Below, piece by piece: positions 33,165 through 42,432 of a stretch of 64,000 nt of DNA (position 1 is the stretch's first letter; each line of letters begins with the position of its first letter). This DNA is from Pygmaiobacter massiliensis (GTDB lineage Bacteria > Bacillota > Clostridia > Oscillospirales > Ruminococcaceae). Where the stretch lies: the NCBI RefSeq assembly GCF_900199435.1, contig NZ_OAML01000003.1:1505166-1569165 (forward strand), in the 5' to 3' direction. The notes beneath the pieces are model-generated. The model ran no database searches and had not been told where the DNA came from. It saw only the letters and a program-made list of their open reading frames with translations. The position numbers and the translations under genes are program-made.

Positions 33165-33854
33165 TTAAAATAGCCAATAAAGAGTTTCATCTGAAAGCTG
33201 CATGCCCAGTTTGCGCTGCAAAGCAAAAGAGGCTTTATTCCAGGTTTCTACCTGGCCAAAAGGCAAAAGGCCTAAATCCAACGTACGGCGTACCATAAAA
33301 GCTTCCAGCTCGGTGGCGAAACCCTGACCGCGATACTCCGGCAAGATTTTAAGCAGGCCGATGCTGCCCTCCAAATGGCAGCCAATAAACCCGACAAAAC
33401 TGCCCTCAAAAAATGCAACGAACAGATTATGTAGCCGTTGAATCTGCTCTAACTCTGCCATATCAAGCTTGGTATAGTGGTTGGTAATCATCGGCAGCTC
33501 TGCTTTAGAGGCTTCACGAATCGTAAGTCTTTGCGGAACATCTGGCCGACCATTTTCCCACACTGCTTGCAGGCACTCCAGTATCGTTGGAAAATGGTAC
33601 CGGCGCATTGCGTATTCGGCGAGGTCGTGGTCACAAATGTGCAAAAGAGTGTAGGGTGCGGTTTCCTGTTCGCGCAGCCATCGGCGCCCCAGCGTGGTAT
33701 CTGAGGCCGAAAGCATATAGGCTCCGCTGATGCGGTCTTTTAAAAAAACACCGCTGCCGCCTTGGTGGAAAATTTCTGCGGTGCCGCGGCGCATCACCTG
33801 CAGCAACCCGGCATTTAACCTTGTATTACGGCTTAAATATTCTTCTGCATTCAT
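33165..33854 (-). CDS. GNAT family N-acetyltransferase
   Basis: The 229-residue protein has an N-terminal domain of unknown type (about 1-110) and a C-terminal GNAT domain. LTIREASKAELPMI opens the acyltransferase domain. GSIGLLKILPEYRGQGFATEL holds the acetyl-CoA pyrophosphate loop (RGQGFA). TWNKASFALQRKLGMQLSDE is the typical end. It is alone between two terminators. The substrate is not evident. Confidence 0.8.
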   Translation of the reverse strand: MNAEEYLSRNTRLNAGLLQVMRRGTAEIFHQGGSGVFLKDRISGAYMLSASDTTLGRRWLREQETAPYTLLHICDHDLAEYAMRRYHFPTILECLQAVWENGRPDVPQRLTIREASKAELPMITNHYTKLDMAELEQIQRLHNLFVAFFEGSFVGFIGCHLEGSIGLLKILPEYRGQGFATELEAFMVRRTLDLGLLPFGQVETWNKASFALQRKLGMQLSDETLYWLF

Positions 33855-33959
33855 TGTTTTTGCCCTCTGTGTTGTTTAAGTTTTCAGCAGCGCAGGGGCT
33901 GCGTTAAAGACAGTTTAAGACTACCACAAACAGGAGATAAGCGCAATTAGAAAGGTGTA

Positions 33960-34000
33960 AAAAAGGCGACAATTTGCCACTGGCAGATTGTCGCCTTTTT
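33960..34000. terminator. Terminator of the ABC exporter operon
   Basis: AAAAGGCGACAATTTGCC pairs with GGCAGATTGTCGCCTTTT, with one mismatch. Read from the minus-strand exporter operon it ends in T; it also suits plus-strand reading. Confidence 0.8.
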
Positions 34001-34038
34001 CAAATTTCCGCGCTCATGCAGGGCGTGGGATAAACCTG

Positions 34039-35901
34039 TTAAGATGCCGCGTCTTCGGGCTCAAACTGGCTTTGATACAGGTCAGCATAGAAACCTTTGC
34101 GCTGCATCAAATCCTCGTGGTTGCCCACCTCAACGATGTCACCATCGCGCATAACGAGAATCAAATCCGAATCTCGAATTGTGGAAAGGCGGTGTGCAAT
34201 TACAAAGCTGGTGCGTCCTTCCATCAAGGTGTTCATTGCCCGCTGAATCTTTTGCTCGGTGCGGGTGTCGACACTGCTGGTTGCTTCGTCCAAAATCAGA
34301 ATTTTAGGATCTGATAGAATAGCTCTCGCAATGGTGAGCAGCTGTTTTTGGCCTTGGCTGATGTTGTCAGCGTCTTCAGAAAGCACCGTGTTGTAGCCAT
34401 CCGGCAGCGTACGAATAAAGCGGTGCACACCAGCGGCTTTTGCAGCGGCGATGACCTCATCGTCAGTTGCGGAGAGACGGCCGTAACGGATGTTCTCCAT
34501 AATCGTGTCATGATAGAGCCAAGTATCCTGAAGCACCATGCCAAACAGACTGCGCAGACCATCGCGGCTAAATTGACGCAGGTCGTAGCGGTCAAGCAGG
34601 ATAGCGCCCTCGGTTACGTCGTAAAAGCGCATGAGTAATTTGACCATTGTGGTTTTGCCAGCACCGGTAGGCCCTACAATGGCGACCCGCTGGCCCGGCT
34701 GAATAATGGCAGAAAAATCATGAATGATAATTTTGCTGGGGTCGTAGCCGAATTTTACATGGGCAAAAGCCACTTCGCCTTCGACCACCGAGGGGTCAAG
34801 CGGCTGGTCGGGGTCAGCGACTTCTTCCTCCTCTTCCAAAAATTCAAACACGCGCTCTGCCGCGGCCGCCGTTTGCTGCAGCACATTGCTGATGTTGGCA
34901 ATTTGGCTAATCGGCTGCGTAAAGCTGCGCACATACTGGATGAAAGCTTGGATGTCGCCTACACTGATGCGTCCCTGAATGGTAAGATAGCCGCCGAGCA
35001 CGCAGATGGCTGCATACCCAAGGTTACCGACAAAGTTCATCAAAGGCATCATCAGACCGGAGAAGAACTGGCTCTTCCAGGCGGAATTATAAAGCTCGTC
35101 GTTCAGCTCTTCGAAAGTGGCAATACTTTCATCTGCGCGGTCAAAAGCCTGCACTACAAGGTGTCCGCCGTACATTTCTTCTACGTGGCCATTCACCTTG
35201 CCCAGGTAATTTTGCTGCCGTTTAAACAGCGGCTGGCTCTTTTTTACGATGGTGCCGATGAGCAAGAAAGAAATCGGCAAAACGAGCAAGGCAACGAGGG
35301 TCATCGTCGGGCTGATGGTAAGCATCATCACAAGCACACCGAGAACGGTTGTGACACTCGTGATAATCTGGGTCAGGCTCTGATTCAGGCTTTGGCTGAC
35401 GGTATCCACGTCATTGGTAACACGCGAAAGCACATCGCCGGTGCTGGTGCCATCAAAATAGGCAAGCGGCAAGCGACTGATTTTCTTGCTGATATCCTGG
35501 CGCAGCCGGTAGGTGACCTTCTGGGTTACGCCGGTCATAACAAAGCCCTGCAAGTAAGAAAGGCCAAATGAGAGCAGATAAAGGCCCAGCAAAAAGAGCA
35601 AAATGCGTGCGATATAAGCAAAATCAATGCCACCGGTGCCGGTAAACATCTTCATGACGCCGGAAAACAGTTCGTTTGTGGCATAAGCCAAAACTTTGGG
35701 GCCTGCAATCATAAAAATGCAGGACAGAGCAGCTGCAAAAAAGACCACGACAATTTGTTTGTTATAGCTGCCTAGATACTGAATCAGTTTTCGGGCAGTG
35801 CCTTTAAAGTCTTTGGCTTTTTCACCCGGCATGATGCCGCCGGGGCCGCGGCCCATGCCGCCGCCAGGGCCGTGAGAACGGGCCGTATTACGCTCACTCA
35901 T
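34039..35901 (-). CDS. Heterodimeric ABC exporter half-transporter, catalytic-type site
   Basis: The 620-residue protein has a Gly/Pro-rich N-terminal tail (GPGGGMGRGPGGIMPG), a six-helix exporter domain (about residues 45-345) and a C-terminal ATPase. Walker A is GPTGAGKTTMV and Walker B is ILILDEATSSVD with the catalytic glutamate. The ABC signature is altered to ISQGQKQLLTIAR. The start at 35901 is used because the longer frame to 35955 lies inside the upstream gene. The 4-base overlap with the other subunit and their different sites indicate a heterodimeric multidrug-type exporter under MarR control. Confidence 0.88.
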   Translation of the reverse strand: MSERNTARSHGPGGGMGRGPGGIMPGEKAKDFKGTARKLIQYLGSYNKQIVVVFFAAALSCIFMIAGPKVLAYATNELFSGVMKMFTGTGGIDFAYIARILLFLLGLYLLSFGLSYLQGFVMTGVTQKVTYRLRQDISKKISRLPLAYFDGTSTGDVLSRVTNDVDTVSQSLNQSLTQIITSVTTVLGVLVMMLTISPTMTLVALLVLPISFLLIGTIVKKSQPLFKRQQNYLGKVNGHVEEMYGGHLVVQAFDRADESIATFEELNDELYNSAWKSQFFSGLMMPLMNFVGNLGYAAICVLGGYLTIQGRISVGDIQAFIQYVRSFTQPISQIANISNVLQQTAAAAERVFEFLEEEEEVADPDQPLDPSVVEGEVAFAHVKFGYDPSKIIIHDFSAIIQPGQRVAIVGPTGAGKTTMVKLLMRFYDVTEGAILLDRYDLRQFSRDGLRSLFGMVLQDTWLYHDTIMENIRYGRLSATDDEVIAAAKAAGVHRFIRTLPDGYNTVLSEDADNISQGQKQLLTIARAILSDPKILILDEATSSVDTRTEQKIQRAMNTLMEGRTSFVIAHRLSTIRDSDLILVMRDGDIVEVGNHEDLMQRKGFYADLYQSQFEPEDAAS

Positions 35902-38123
35902 TGCAATTCCTCCTCTGTCAGTTGAGATTTTGCGATTTCTTGGTAGGTCTCGCAAGTTTTGAGCAATTCTTCATGGGTACCTTTGCCCACAATACGCCCA
36001 TCGGCAAGGACGATAATCTGCTGCGCATGCATAATGGTGGAAATGCGCTGTGCAACAATTAGCACGGCAGACTTGGTGGTTGCACTGTGCAATGCTTTAC
36101 GCAGTGCTGCGTCGGTTTTAAAATCCAGCGCAGAGAAAGAGTCATCAAAAATACAGATAGGTGCTTTTTTGACCAAGGCACGCGCAATGGAAAGACGCTG
36201 ACGCTGGCCGCCCGAAACGTTGGTGCCGCCCTGGCTGATTTCGGTAGCATAACCCTCTGGTTTTTCGCTGATGAATTTTTCTGCCTGCGCTATGCGGGCA
36301 GCTTCATTCAGCTCCTCTTCGGTGGCATCTTCTTTGCCGTAGCGCAGGTTGTCGGCAATATCACCGCTGAACAGCAACCCCTTTTGCGGCACATATCCAA
36401 CCGATTGACGCAGGGTGGAAAGCGGCAGGTCGCGCACGTCTATGCCGTCAATGGTGATGCGGCCCTCGGTGACATCGTAAAAACGCGGAATCAAGTTGAT
36501 TAAGGTGGATTTACCGCTGCCGGTGGAACCGATGAAAGCTGTGGTTTCGCCCGGGCGTGCAGTAAAGCTGATGTGCTCCAGCACGTTTTCATCAGCGCCG
36601 CCATATTTAAACGAAACATCCTGGAACTCGAGGCGACCGCTAAGCGGGTGTTCGGGTACGATAGGATGAGGAGGATCAGCAATTGTAATTTCGGTAGAAA
36701 GCACTTCGCTGATACGGCTGCCGGAAACAGCGGCGCGGGGTACCATAATGAACATCATGCTGATCATCAAGAAGCTGAACATAATCTGCATGGCGTATTG
36801 CATGAAGGCCATCATGTCGCCCACCTGCAGCGTAGAGGCGGCGATTTGTTTGCCGCCAACCCAGATGATAAGCAGCGTAAGCATATTCATTACCAGGTTC
36901 ATGGCAGGCATCATAAAGGCCATAACGCGGTTGACAAACAGGTTGTTTTTGTTGAGGTCGAGGTTGGCTTTGTCAAAGCGCCCTTCTTCAAATTTCTGGG
37001 TACCGAAAGCGCGTACCACCATAAGTCCGGACAGATTTTCACGCGTAACAAGATTTAAGCGGTCGACGAGGTTCTGCATCACGCGGAAATGTGGCATCGC
37101 CACTTTGTAGATGAAGAAAATCAACAGCATAATCAGGCCGACACCGACACCAAGAACCCAGCTCATCTGCGGGCTTTTGGAGAGTGCCATAAAGATGCCG
37201 CCAACGCCCATGATGGGAGCATAGCAGAGCATCCGCAAGCCCATAGTTACCAACATCTGCACCTGGGTTACGTCGTTGGTGGTGCGGGTAATCAGGCTGG
37301 CAGCGGAAAAGTGGTCCAGCTCGGTATTTGAAAAACGACTGATGCGGGAAAATAAATCTTTGCGCAGATTGCGTGCGACACCTGCACCCACGCGGGAAGC
37401 AAACAGGCCCACAGCGACGCTGGCAAGGCCGCCAACTAAAGCAACCCCGAGCATACGGCCACCTGCGGCAAGCAGGTAGCGGGTTTGAATACCGGCAGTG
37501 TCTGCCCCCAGCTCTTGGTAAAAGCCTTTTACAAAAAGCGCACCGGTGGCGCTATAAGTAGTCTCAGGCAATGTAGCGGCGTCAGCGATGGCCTTAGAGG
37601 GGTCTACCATGCCGGATTGCAGCATTGGCAGCATCGCGTACAGCTTTGTCATGTCTATCGAGGTGGGCGCTTCGCCATCGCTGCTAGTATCGGTAACATT
37701 GCTGCCGTTGCCAAGGCCACTCAGCGTGGTTACAAAAGCGTAAGAAGCACGCCCAAACGCTGCGTCAAGCCGCGCAGAGTTTTCTTCGGTTAGATCTCTT
37801 GCCAGATAAACCGTGTCCGGTAAATTGGTGTAGCTTTTTTCAAGCTCGGCAAAAGTATCGCTGCCGCGTGTGACGGCTGTATAAGTGTTTTTCACAAAAG
37901 TAGCGTCCTGCTCTGGCATAAAGGTGGTGAGCAGCGCCAAACCGTTTTCGCTTGCAACCTCGGGGTAGGCGGTAGAGATGCCGCCTTTTTGGATGCCGGT
38001 GTTTACGATGTCTGACATATAGTTCGGCAAAGTTAGGTCGCAGCTTGCCTGCAACAGCAGCAAAGCAATGCAAAGTGCTACCGAAGCAAGGTACGGTTTT
38101 AAATAACGGGCAAGTTTTGTCAT
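35898..38123 (-). CDS. Heterodimeric ABC exporter half-transporter with large extracellular insert
   Basis: The 741-residue protein is longer than usual because about 180 residues are inserted between the first two membrane helices (roughly residues 35-215), probably outside the cell. The ATPase has Walker A GSTGSGKSTLI and a normal signature VSGGQRQRLSIARA, but its Walker B reads ICIFDDSFSALD, with Asp where the catalytic Glu is expected, so this is the degenerate site of the pair. It lies 4 bases after marR. The insert may bind substrate or a partner. Export of drugs or peptides is inferred. Confidence 0.88.
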   Translation of the reverse strand: MTKLARYLKPYLASVALCIALLLLQASCDLTLPNYMSDIVNTGIQKGGISTAYPEVASENGLALLTTFMPEQDATFVKNTYTAVTRGSDTFAELEKSYTNLPDTVYLARDLTEENSARLDAAFGRASYAFVTTLSGLGNGSNVTDTSSDGEAPTSIDMTKLYAMLPMLQSGMVDPSKAIADAATLPETTYSATGALFVKGFYQELGADTAGIQTRYLLAAGGRMLGVALVGGLASVAVGLFASRVGAGVARNLRKDLFSRISRFSNTELDHFSAASLITRTTNDVTQVQMLVTMGLRMLCYAPIMGVGGIFMALSKSPQMSWVLGVGVGLIMLLIFFIYKVAMPHFRVMQNLVDRLNLVTRENLSGLMVVRAFGTQKFEEGRFDKANLDLNKNNLFVNRVMAFMMPAMNLVMNMLTLLIIWVGGKQIAASTLQVGDMMAFMQYAMQIMFSFLMISMMFIMVPRAAVSGSRISEVLSTEITIADPPHPIVPEHPLSGRLEFQDVSFKYGGADENVLEHISFTARPGETTAFIGSTGSGKSTLINLIPRFYDVTEGRITIDGIDVRDLPLSTLRQSVGYVPQKGLLFSGDIADNLRYGKEDATEEELNEAARIAQAEKFISEKPEGYATEISQGGTNVSGGQRQRLSIARALVKKAPICIFDDSFSALDFKTDAALRKALHSATTKSAVLIVAQRISTIMHAQQIIVLADGRIVGKGTHEELLKTCETYQEIAKSQLTEEELQ

Positions 38124-38127
38124 GCGT

Positions 38128-38637
38128 TCAATCCTTTCTGGAAGGGCCTTTTGTTATAGGGGCTGTTTCGGCTTGTGCCTGTGCCTGTACGCGGGTTGCC
38201 GTTTCGCCAAATTCACGCACCATCGCGATAAACTGGTTCATACGGTCAATGCCAAATTCGTCAATAATACGGCTCAGCATCACATTACATTCGGAAAAAG
38301 CTTGTTGCATCAGCTCGTGGCCTTGTTGGGTCAGCAAAATAAAGACCACACGCCGGTCCGTTTCGCTGCGTTGGCGGCAGAGATACCCAGCAGCCTCCAG
38401 TTCGCTGACACGCTGACTGACGGTAGGGGAGGCGTGGTGTAAATGTTTTGCCAGCTCTGAGAGGCGAATGCCCGGCTCATCTTGCTTTGCAAATTCTCGC
38501 GAAAAAATGTGTACATGCCGCATTAGTGCAAAATCTGCGGGGCTGAGAGGGATATTGGGCGTGTACGAAAACATTTTGCTGCGTACTTCCATGATTGCGC
38601 CAAGCAACTCTTTGGCGTGAGGGTTCATGCCGTCCAT
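38128..38637 (-). CDS. MarR family transcriptional regulator
   Basis: The 169-residue protein has the MarR winged-helix core: LSELAKHLHHASPTVSQRVS is the recognition helix region, followed by ELEAAGYLCRQRSETDRRVV and FILLTQQGHELMQQA (wing and dimerisation helix). It is first in the operon with the two ABC half-transporters, a common arrangement in which MarR represses its own exporter and is released by the drug. A 17-base near-palindrome just after the promoter (38662-38678) is the likely operator. The C-terminus QAQAQAE is a short low-complexity tail. Confidence 0.88.
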   Translation of the reverse strand: MDGMNPHAKELLGAIMEVRSKMFSYTPNIPLSPADFALMRHVHIFSREFAKQDEPGIRLSELAKHLHHASPTVSQRVSELEAAGYLCRQRSETDRRVVFILLTQQGHELMQQAFSECNVMLSRIIDEFGIDRMNQFIAMVREFGETATRVQAQAQAETAPITKGPSRKD

Positions 38638-38661
38638 AAAATTTCCTTTCCTGAAAATATA

Positions 38662-38709
38662 TTAGTTAGGCTACCTAAGAATTTTACGACACTTCTACCA
38701 GAAAAGCAA
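38662..38709 (-). promoter_or_regulatory. marR promoter with adjoining palindromic operator
   Basis: On the minus strand TTGCTT (38704-38709), a 17-base spacer and TAAAAT (38681-38686) form the promoter. Two bases downstream lies TTAGTTAGGCTACCTAA (38662-38678, plus-strand reading), palindromic at 14 of 17 positions and well placed for repression. Confidence 0.7.
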
Positions 38710-38802
38710 TAGCGAATTTGTGAATTTTTTTAGCATTCCCAAATGAAAAAAGAAAAACCCCGCAGTGTCAAACGACATACAGAGCTTTTCATAGTTTGTA
38801 AT

Positions 38803-39291
38803 TTATTTTTTTTCGGTTTTTTGGGCTTTCTTTTCACGCAGGCTGCGAAAGAAATCGCGCAGCAAACCGGCGCATTCTTCCGCACATACGCCTTCTATAA
38901 TTTCAGGGCGGTGGTTAAAGGGCAGGTCAAACATCGAAATCACGCTGTCGCAGCAGCCTGCTTTGGCATCACGTGCACCATAGACCACCCGTTTGATGCG
39001 GCTATTGATAATAGCACCGCTGCACATAGGGCAGGGCTCCAACGTCACATAAAGGTCACACTGCCAAAGCCGCCAACCACCCAGCGCCTCGCAGGCTTTG
39101 CCGATGGCAAGCAGCTCTGCATGGGCGAGTGCACTTTTACCGGTTTCGCGCAGGTTATGCGCCCGTGCCACCACCTCGCCATCCTTTACCACCACGGCAC
39201 CAACCGGCACCTCGCCGAGCTCGGCAGCGGCTTTGGCTTCTTCAATTGCAATCGCCATAAAGTAGGCATCACTTTTAGGGGCTTCACTCAT
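38803..39291 (-). CDS. tadA: tRNA-specific adenosine deaminase TadA
   Basis: The 162-residue zinc enzyme converts adenosine 34 to inosine in tRNA-Arg. LAHAELLAI holds the catalytic HAE and TLEPCPMCSGAIINSRI the PCxxC zinc ligands; VVYGARDAKAGCCDS is also typical. The true start is ATG 39291; the frame extends far upstream to 39534 across the CPBP gene without support. The C-terminus is very basic (REKKAQKTEKK). It overlaps the CPBP gene by 4 bases, so the two are translated together. Confidence 0.92.
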   Translation of the reverse strand: MSEAPKSDAYFMAIAIEEAKAAAELGEVPVGAVVVKDGEVVARAHNLRETGKSALAHAELLAIGKACEALGGWRLWQCDLYVTLEPCPMCSGAIINSRIKRVVYGARDAKAGCCDSVISMFDLPFNHRPEIIEGVCAEECAGLLRDFFRSLREKKAQKTEKK

Positions 39292-40226
39292 CGAAAATAC
39301 TCCATTACAGTTGTTAAAATCAGCAGCAGTGCGGTAAAGCTGCAAATTGGGGCATAGAGCAGGCGCTCCCAACGCCCCATTTGGTTTTTGGGCACCGTAT
39401 AGCGCGCCAGTGGGCGTAAAAGACCTACACGCCGCAGTTGCAACAATGCAAATAACCCGCAGGCGATGTAAATGGCAAACAGTAGAATCGACAGCCCCAG
39501 CAGATTGGTGGCGTCTAAACGCTGCCGTGCCCAAAGCAAAAGGAAGCTGGAAAGATTATTTGCAAAATGCAGTAAAATACTCGCTCGCACACTGCCGGTG
39601 ACAACTGCCACATAGCCTAAAAATACCGACATGGCGAAGATAGAAGGCAGCTGAGAGAGGTCGTGGTGCAGAAAACTAAAGAAAAACGAGGTGACCAGAA
39701 TTGCAAACCAGTCGCCCCACGGGCGAAGCAATTGCTGGATGCCGCCGCGGAAGAGCAGCTCTTCGCCCACCGCAGGTACAACGCAGGTGGCAATAAAGCA
39801 AAAGAACAGCGCGAGATTGCCAGACGGCAGCTGTGCGGCCTCGGGCACGCTGTAGCCGCCTTTATCCAGCACAATACGCAGCCCGTTGGCCAGCGCGGTA
39901 CAGAGGGTAGTAAACAGCAAAAAAATCGGCAATGCGGTCAGTAGCTGCTTGCGCGGTACCTTTGCATGGGGGATGCGCACATTGAGCGGGCGCATAGTGC
40001 GGCAAAGCAGCCAAAGCGGAACGCCAAGATTAACAACACTACAAGCCAGATTAAGCAGCTGAATCAAGAGTTCAGGCAGCCCTACCGGATTATGAAGTGC
40101 GGCACCCGGCTGGTAAACCGCCAGAAAAAGTGACAAGGCACCCCGCAGCAATGTGCTGAGCATCAAATAGAGGAAAACCGTCAGCCCCACAAGATTGGCG
40201 CTATAAAAAAGGCGGTCTTTTTTCAT
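39288..40226 (-). CDS. CPBP family intramembrane glutamic protease
   Basis: The 312-residue membrane protein has about eight helices. GEELLFRGGIQQLL is the EExxxR motif, SFFFSFLHHDL the second conserved histidine motif and LLHFANNLSSF the H-x-x-x-N motif of the CPBP (Abi) protease family. Members process prenylated proteins, bacteriocin immunity factors or anti-sigma factors. It starts with ATG 40226 and reads into tadA. No bacteriocin gene is nearby, so the substrate is unknown. Confidence 0.85.
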   Translation of the reverse strand: MKKDRLFYSANLVGLTVFLYLMLSTLLRGALSLFLAVYQPGAALHNPVGLPELLIQLLNLACSVVNLGVPLWLLCRTMRPLNVRIPHAKVPRKQLLTALPIFLLFTTLCTALANGLRIVLDKGGYSVPEAAQLPSGNLALFFCFIATCVVPAVGEELLFRGGIQQLLRPWGDWFAILVTSFFFSFLHHDLSQLPSIFAMSVFLGYVAVVTGSVRASILLHFANNLSSFLLLWARQRLDATNLLGLSILLFAIYIACGLFALLQLRRVGLLRPLARYTVPKNQMGRWERLLYAPICSFTALLLILTTVMEYFR

Positions 40227-40353
40227 GCGGGCAAACGCTTCCTTTCACGCACAATGCGAAAGCCAGACGATGCAAGCATTTCGTTTACCTGTGCAAAACA
40301 ATTTCATTTTATTATACAGGATAAAGCAGAAAATGGAAATCCCCGCTTAAAAA

Positions 40354-40382
40354 TAACCCCGAGGCAAAGCGCCCCGGGGTTA
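40354..40382 (-). terminator. Terminator of the cstA-like gene
   Basis: TAACCCCG and CGGGGTTA (with a partly paired GGC/GCC inside) form a GC-rich stem. On the minus strand TTATTTTTAAG follows, 16 bases after the stop of the gene. Confidence 0.75.
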
Positions 40383-40397
40383 GATACGTATTTAGAT

Positions 40398-41858
40398 TTA
40401 TTCAAATACGAGCGAGCCTTTTTTTGCAGGGTTCACAGCACGGAACCAGAAAGTTACAAAGAAGGCGAGCGCAACTACGATGCCAGCAGGGTAAGCGATG
40501 CTTGCGGGCAGCTGCAGGTAAAGTTCGGGTGCCATCAGCAGGTAAGTCATGCTGACTGCGCTCATAAAGGTTGCAGGCACAGCGGCAATCCAGAAATTGA
40601 GCTTCTGGCTGACCAGATAAACTGCACCGGCCCACAGCGCAATCATGGCGAGGGTCTGGTTCGACCAAGTGAAATAGCGCCACACAACCTGATAGTCGAC
40701 GAAAGAAACTGCATAGCCGATACCCAGCAAAGGCAGGGTGAGGGCGAGCCGCTTTTTCATATCGACCTGGTCGATGTGGAACCAGTCTGCAATGGTAAGG
40801 CGCGCGCTGCGGAAAGCCGTATCACCAGAGGTAATAGGGCAGGCAACAACGCCCAGCACGGCGAGAATGCCGCCCACTTTGCCAAGCAGTCCGGTAGAAA
40901 TCTCGTAAACAGTGGTGGAGTTACCGCCGCCCAGAGCCAGCAGGTTGGCAGTGATAGAGCCAACGGCCGGGTCACGGTTGTAGTAGAACGCAATACCGGC
41001 GGATGCCCACAGAAGAGCAATGATGCCTTCAGCGACCATAGCACCGTAGAAAATCTGGCGGCCTTCTTTTTCATTGGTAACGCAGCGGGCGATCATCGGG
41101 GACTGGGTGGCATGGAAGCCGGAGATTGCACCGCAAGCAACTGTAAGGAACATGAAGGGCCAAATGGATTTGCCGGAATCGTTCAGGTTTTGCAGAGTCA
41201 GCTCTACCATCGGGTGATTGGTGGGGTCGTTGATGGCACGGATAACGGTGCCGCCGCCGACACCGAGCGCCATAATGATAAGGCAGATGCCGAAAACGGG
41301 ATAGAGTTTGCCAATGAGTTTATCGATGGGGAGCAGTGTTGCCAAGAAGAAATAGATGAGCACCACAATGACCCAGAACTGTTTGTTGAGGGCAGGCGGG
41401 GTCATATTGGCAATCAAACCAGCGGCACCGACCATAAATACGATGCCGACCATCACGAGCAGAATAACCGAGAAAACGCGCATGACCTGTTTCATACCGT
41501 TGCCAAGGTATTTGCCGGTGATTTCAGAAATAGAGGCACCGTCATTGCGGATAGAGAGCATACCCGAAAGGTAATCGTGTACGCCGCCGGCAAAAATAGT
41601 ACCAAAAACAATCCATAAGTAAACCGAAGGACCCCAGATAGCACCGGAAAGTGCACCGAAGATGGGACCAAGGCCGGCAATGTTGAGCAGCTGAATCAGG
41701 AAAGCTCTCCATTTCGGCAGCGGGCAATAGTCAACACCGTCCGGGTGAGAGACGCAGGGAGTGGCACGGTCGTCCGGGTGAAACATCTTGTCTACGAATT
41801 TACCGTATACAAAATATCCACCGATGAGACAGGCGAGTGCAATGAAAAATGTAATCAT
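40398..41858 (-). CDS. cstA: CstA family transporter (carbon starvation/peptide or pyruvate uptake)
   Basis: The 486-residue membrane protein has about fourteen helices. FVDKMFHPDDRATPC near the N-terminus, IAGLGPIFGALSGAIWGP, FAGGVHDYLSGMLSIRNDG and TSGDTAFRSARLTIAD are diagnostic CstA motifs. It is the shorter clostridial type rather than the roughly 700-residue enterobacterial form. Homologues take up peptides or pyruvate under nutrient limitation. The start is ATG 41858, with GAGGAGG 9 bases upstream. The 41859-42132 gap is very A/T-rich and should contain its promoter; I could not fix one with good spacing. Confidence 0.88.
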   Translation of the reverse strand: MITFFIALACLIGGYFVYGKFVDKMFHPDDRATPCVSHPDGVDYCPLPKWRAFLIQLLNIAGLGPIFGALSGAIWGPSVYLWIVFGTIFAGGVHDYLSGMLSIRNDGASISEITGKYLGNGMKQVMRVFSVILLVMVGIVFMVGAAGLIANMTPPALNKQFWVIVVLIYFFLATLLPIDKLIGKLYPVFGICLIIMALGVGGGTVIRAINDPTNHPMVELTLQNLNDSGKSIWPFMFLTVACGAISGFHATQSPMIARCVTNEKEGRQIFYGAMVAEGIIALLWASAGIAFYYNRDPAVGSITANLLALGGGNSTTVYEISTGLLGKVGGILAVLGVVACPITSGDTAFRSARLTIADWFHIDQVDMKKRLALTLPLLGIGYAVSFVDYQVVWRYFTWSNQTLAMIALWAGAVYLVSQKLNFWIAAVPATFMSAVSMTYLLMAPELYLQLPASIAYPAGIVVALAFFVTFWFRAVNPAKKGSLVFE

Positions 41859-42132
41859 AAATGCAAACCTCCTCAAAAAAGTGAATATGCTCCCAAGTCT
41901 TATTTTAAAAAACAATGCTATAAAAAACAATCTTAATTGTTACGAAACTTTGAACAAAATTTTGTATAATACATAAAAAATTCATATATTTCAAAAAAGA
42001 AACAAAACGGACGACAAAAAATACAAAAAAACTCATAAGTTTTATATTAGTTTAAAGGTTTGTTTCTGGTACAAGAGCAATTTTGAAAACAAGAGAATCC
42101 AAAATGTCTGACAGCCTTTAGACTGGACAAAC

Positions 42133-42174
42133 AAAAAAGCATGCCAACGGGCTTTCCCCAAAGGCATGCTTTTT
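42133..42174 (-). terminator. Terminator of the flgM-to-csrA operon
   Basis: AAAAAAGCATGCC (42133-42145) pairs with GGCATGCTTTTT (42163-42174). On the minus strand TTTTTTGTTTG follows, 12 bases after the csrA stop. Confidence 0.88.
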
Positions 42175-42185
42175 GATTATTTATT

Positions 42186-42428
42186 CTATTTTTCAGAAGG
42201 CGGAACTGCGCTCTGCAAAACCTCAAGTAATGCCAGTGGAGAAGCACTTTCCTGTGCAGCATCGCGGTTGGCCTCCATGGCAATGCGCAGTTCATTGCGC
42301 AAAATCGGCACTTCTTTCGGGGCGTCGATGGCAAGGCGCACCTTACCATCTTCTACCGAGAGGACAGAAACACTGATCTGATCTCCAATCCATAGAGATT
42401 CGCCAGCTTTGCGCTGTAAAATCAGCAT
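42186..42428 (-). CDS. csrA: Carbon storage regulator CsrA, translational repressor of flagellin
   Basis: The 80-residue RNA-binding dimer begins MLILQRKAGESLWIGDQISV, an almost canonical CsrA N-terminus. KVRLAIDAPKEVPILRNEL forms the RNA-binding beta-5/helix region. It binds GGA motifs over ribosome sites; in Firmicutes the main target is the hag leader. The tail after about residue 55 is slightly longer than usual. The start at 42428 has AGGAGG inside the end of fliW, which ends 4 bases upstream. Activity is antagonised by the FliW protein encoded next door. Confidence 0.95.
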   Translation of the reverse strand: MLILQRKAGESLWIGDQISVSVLSVEDGKVRLAIDAPKEVPILRNELRIAMEANRDAAQESASPLALLEVLQSAVPPSEK

Positions 42429-42432
42429 CTTG

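Noticed and set aside
40254-41618. 454-residue plus-strand frame opposite cstA
   Set aside because: The composition (many Asn, His, Gly) and lack of motifs mark it as a shadow of the strongly supported CstA protein.
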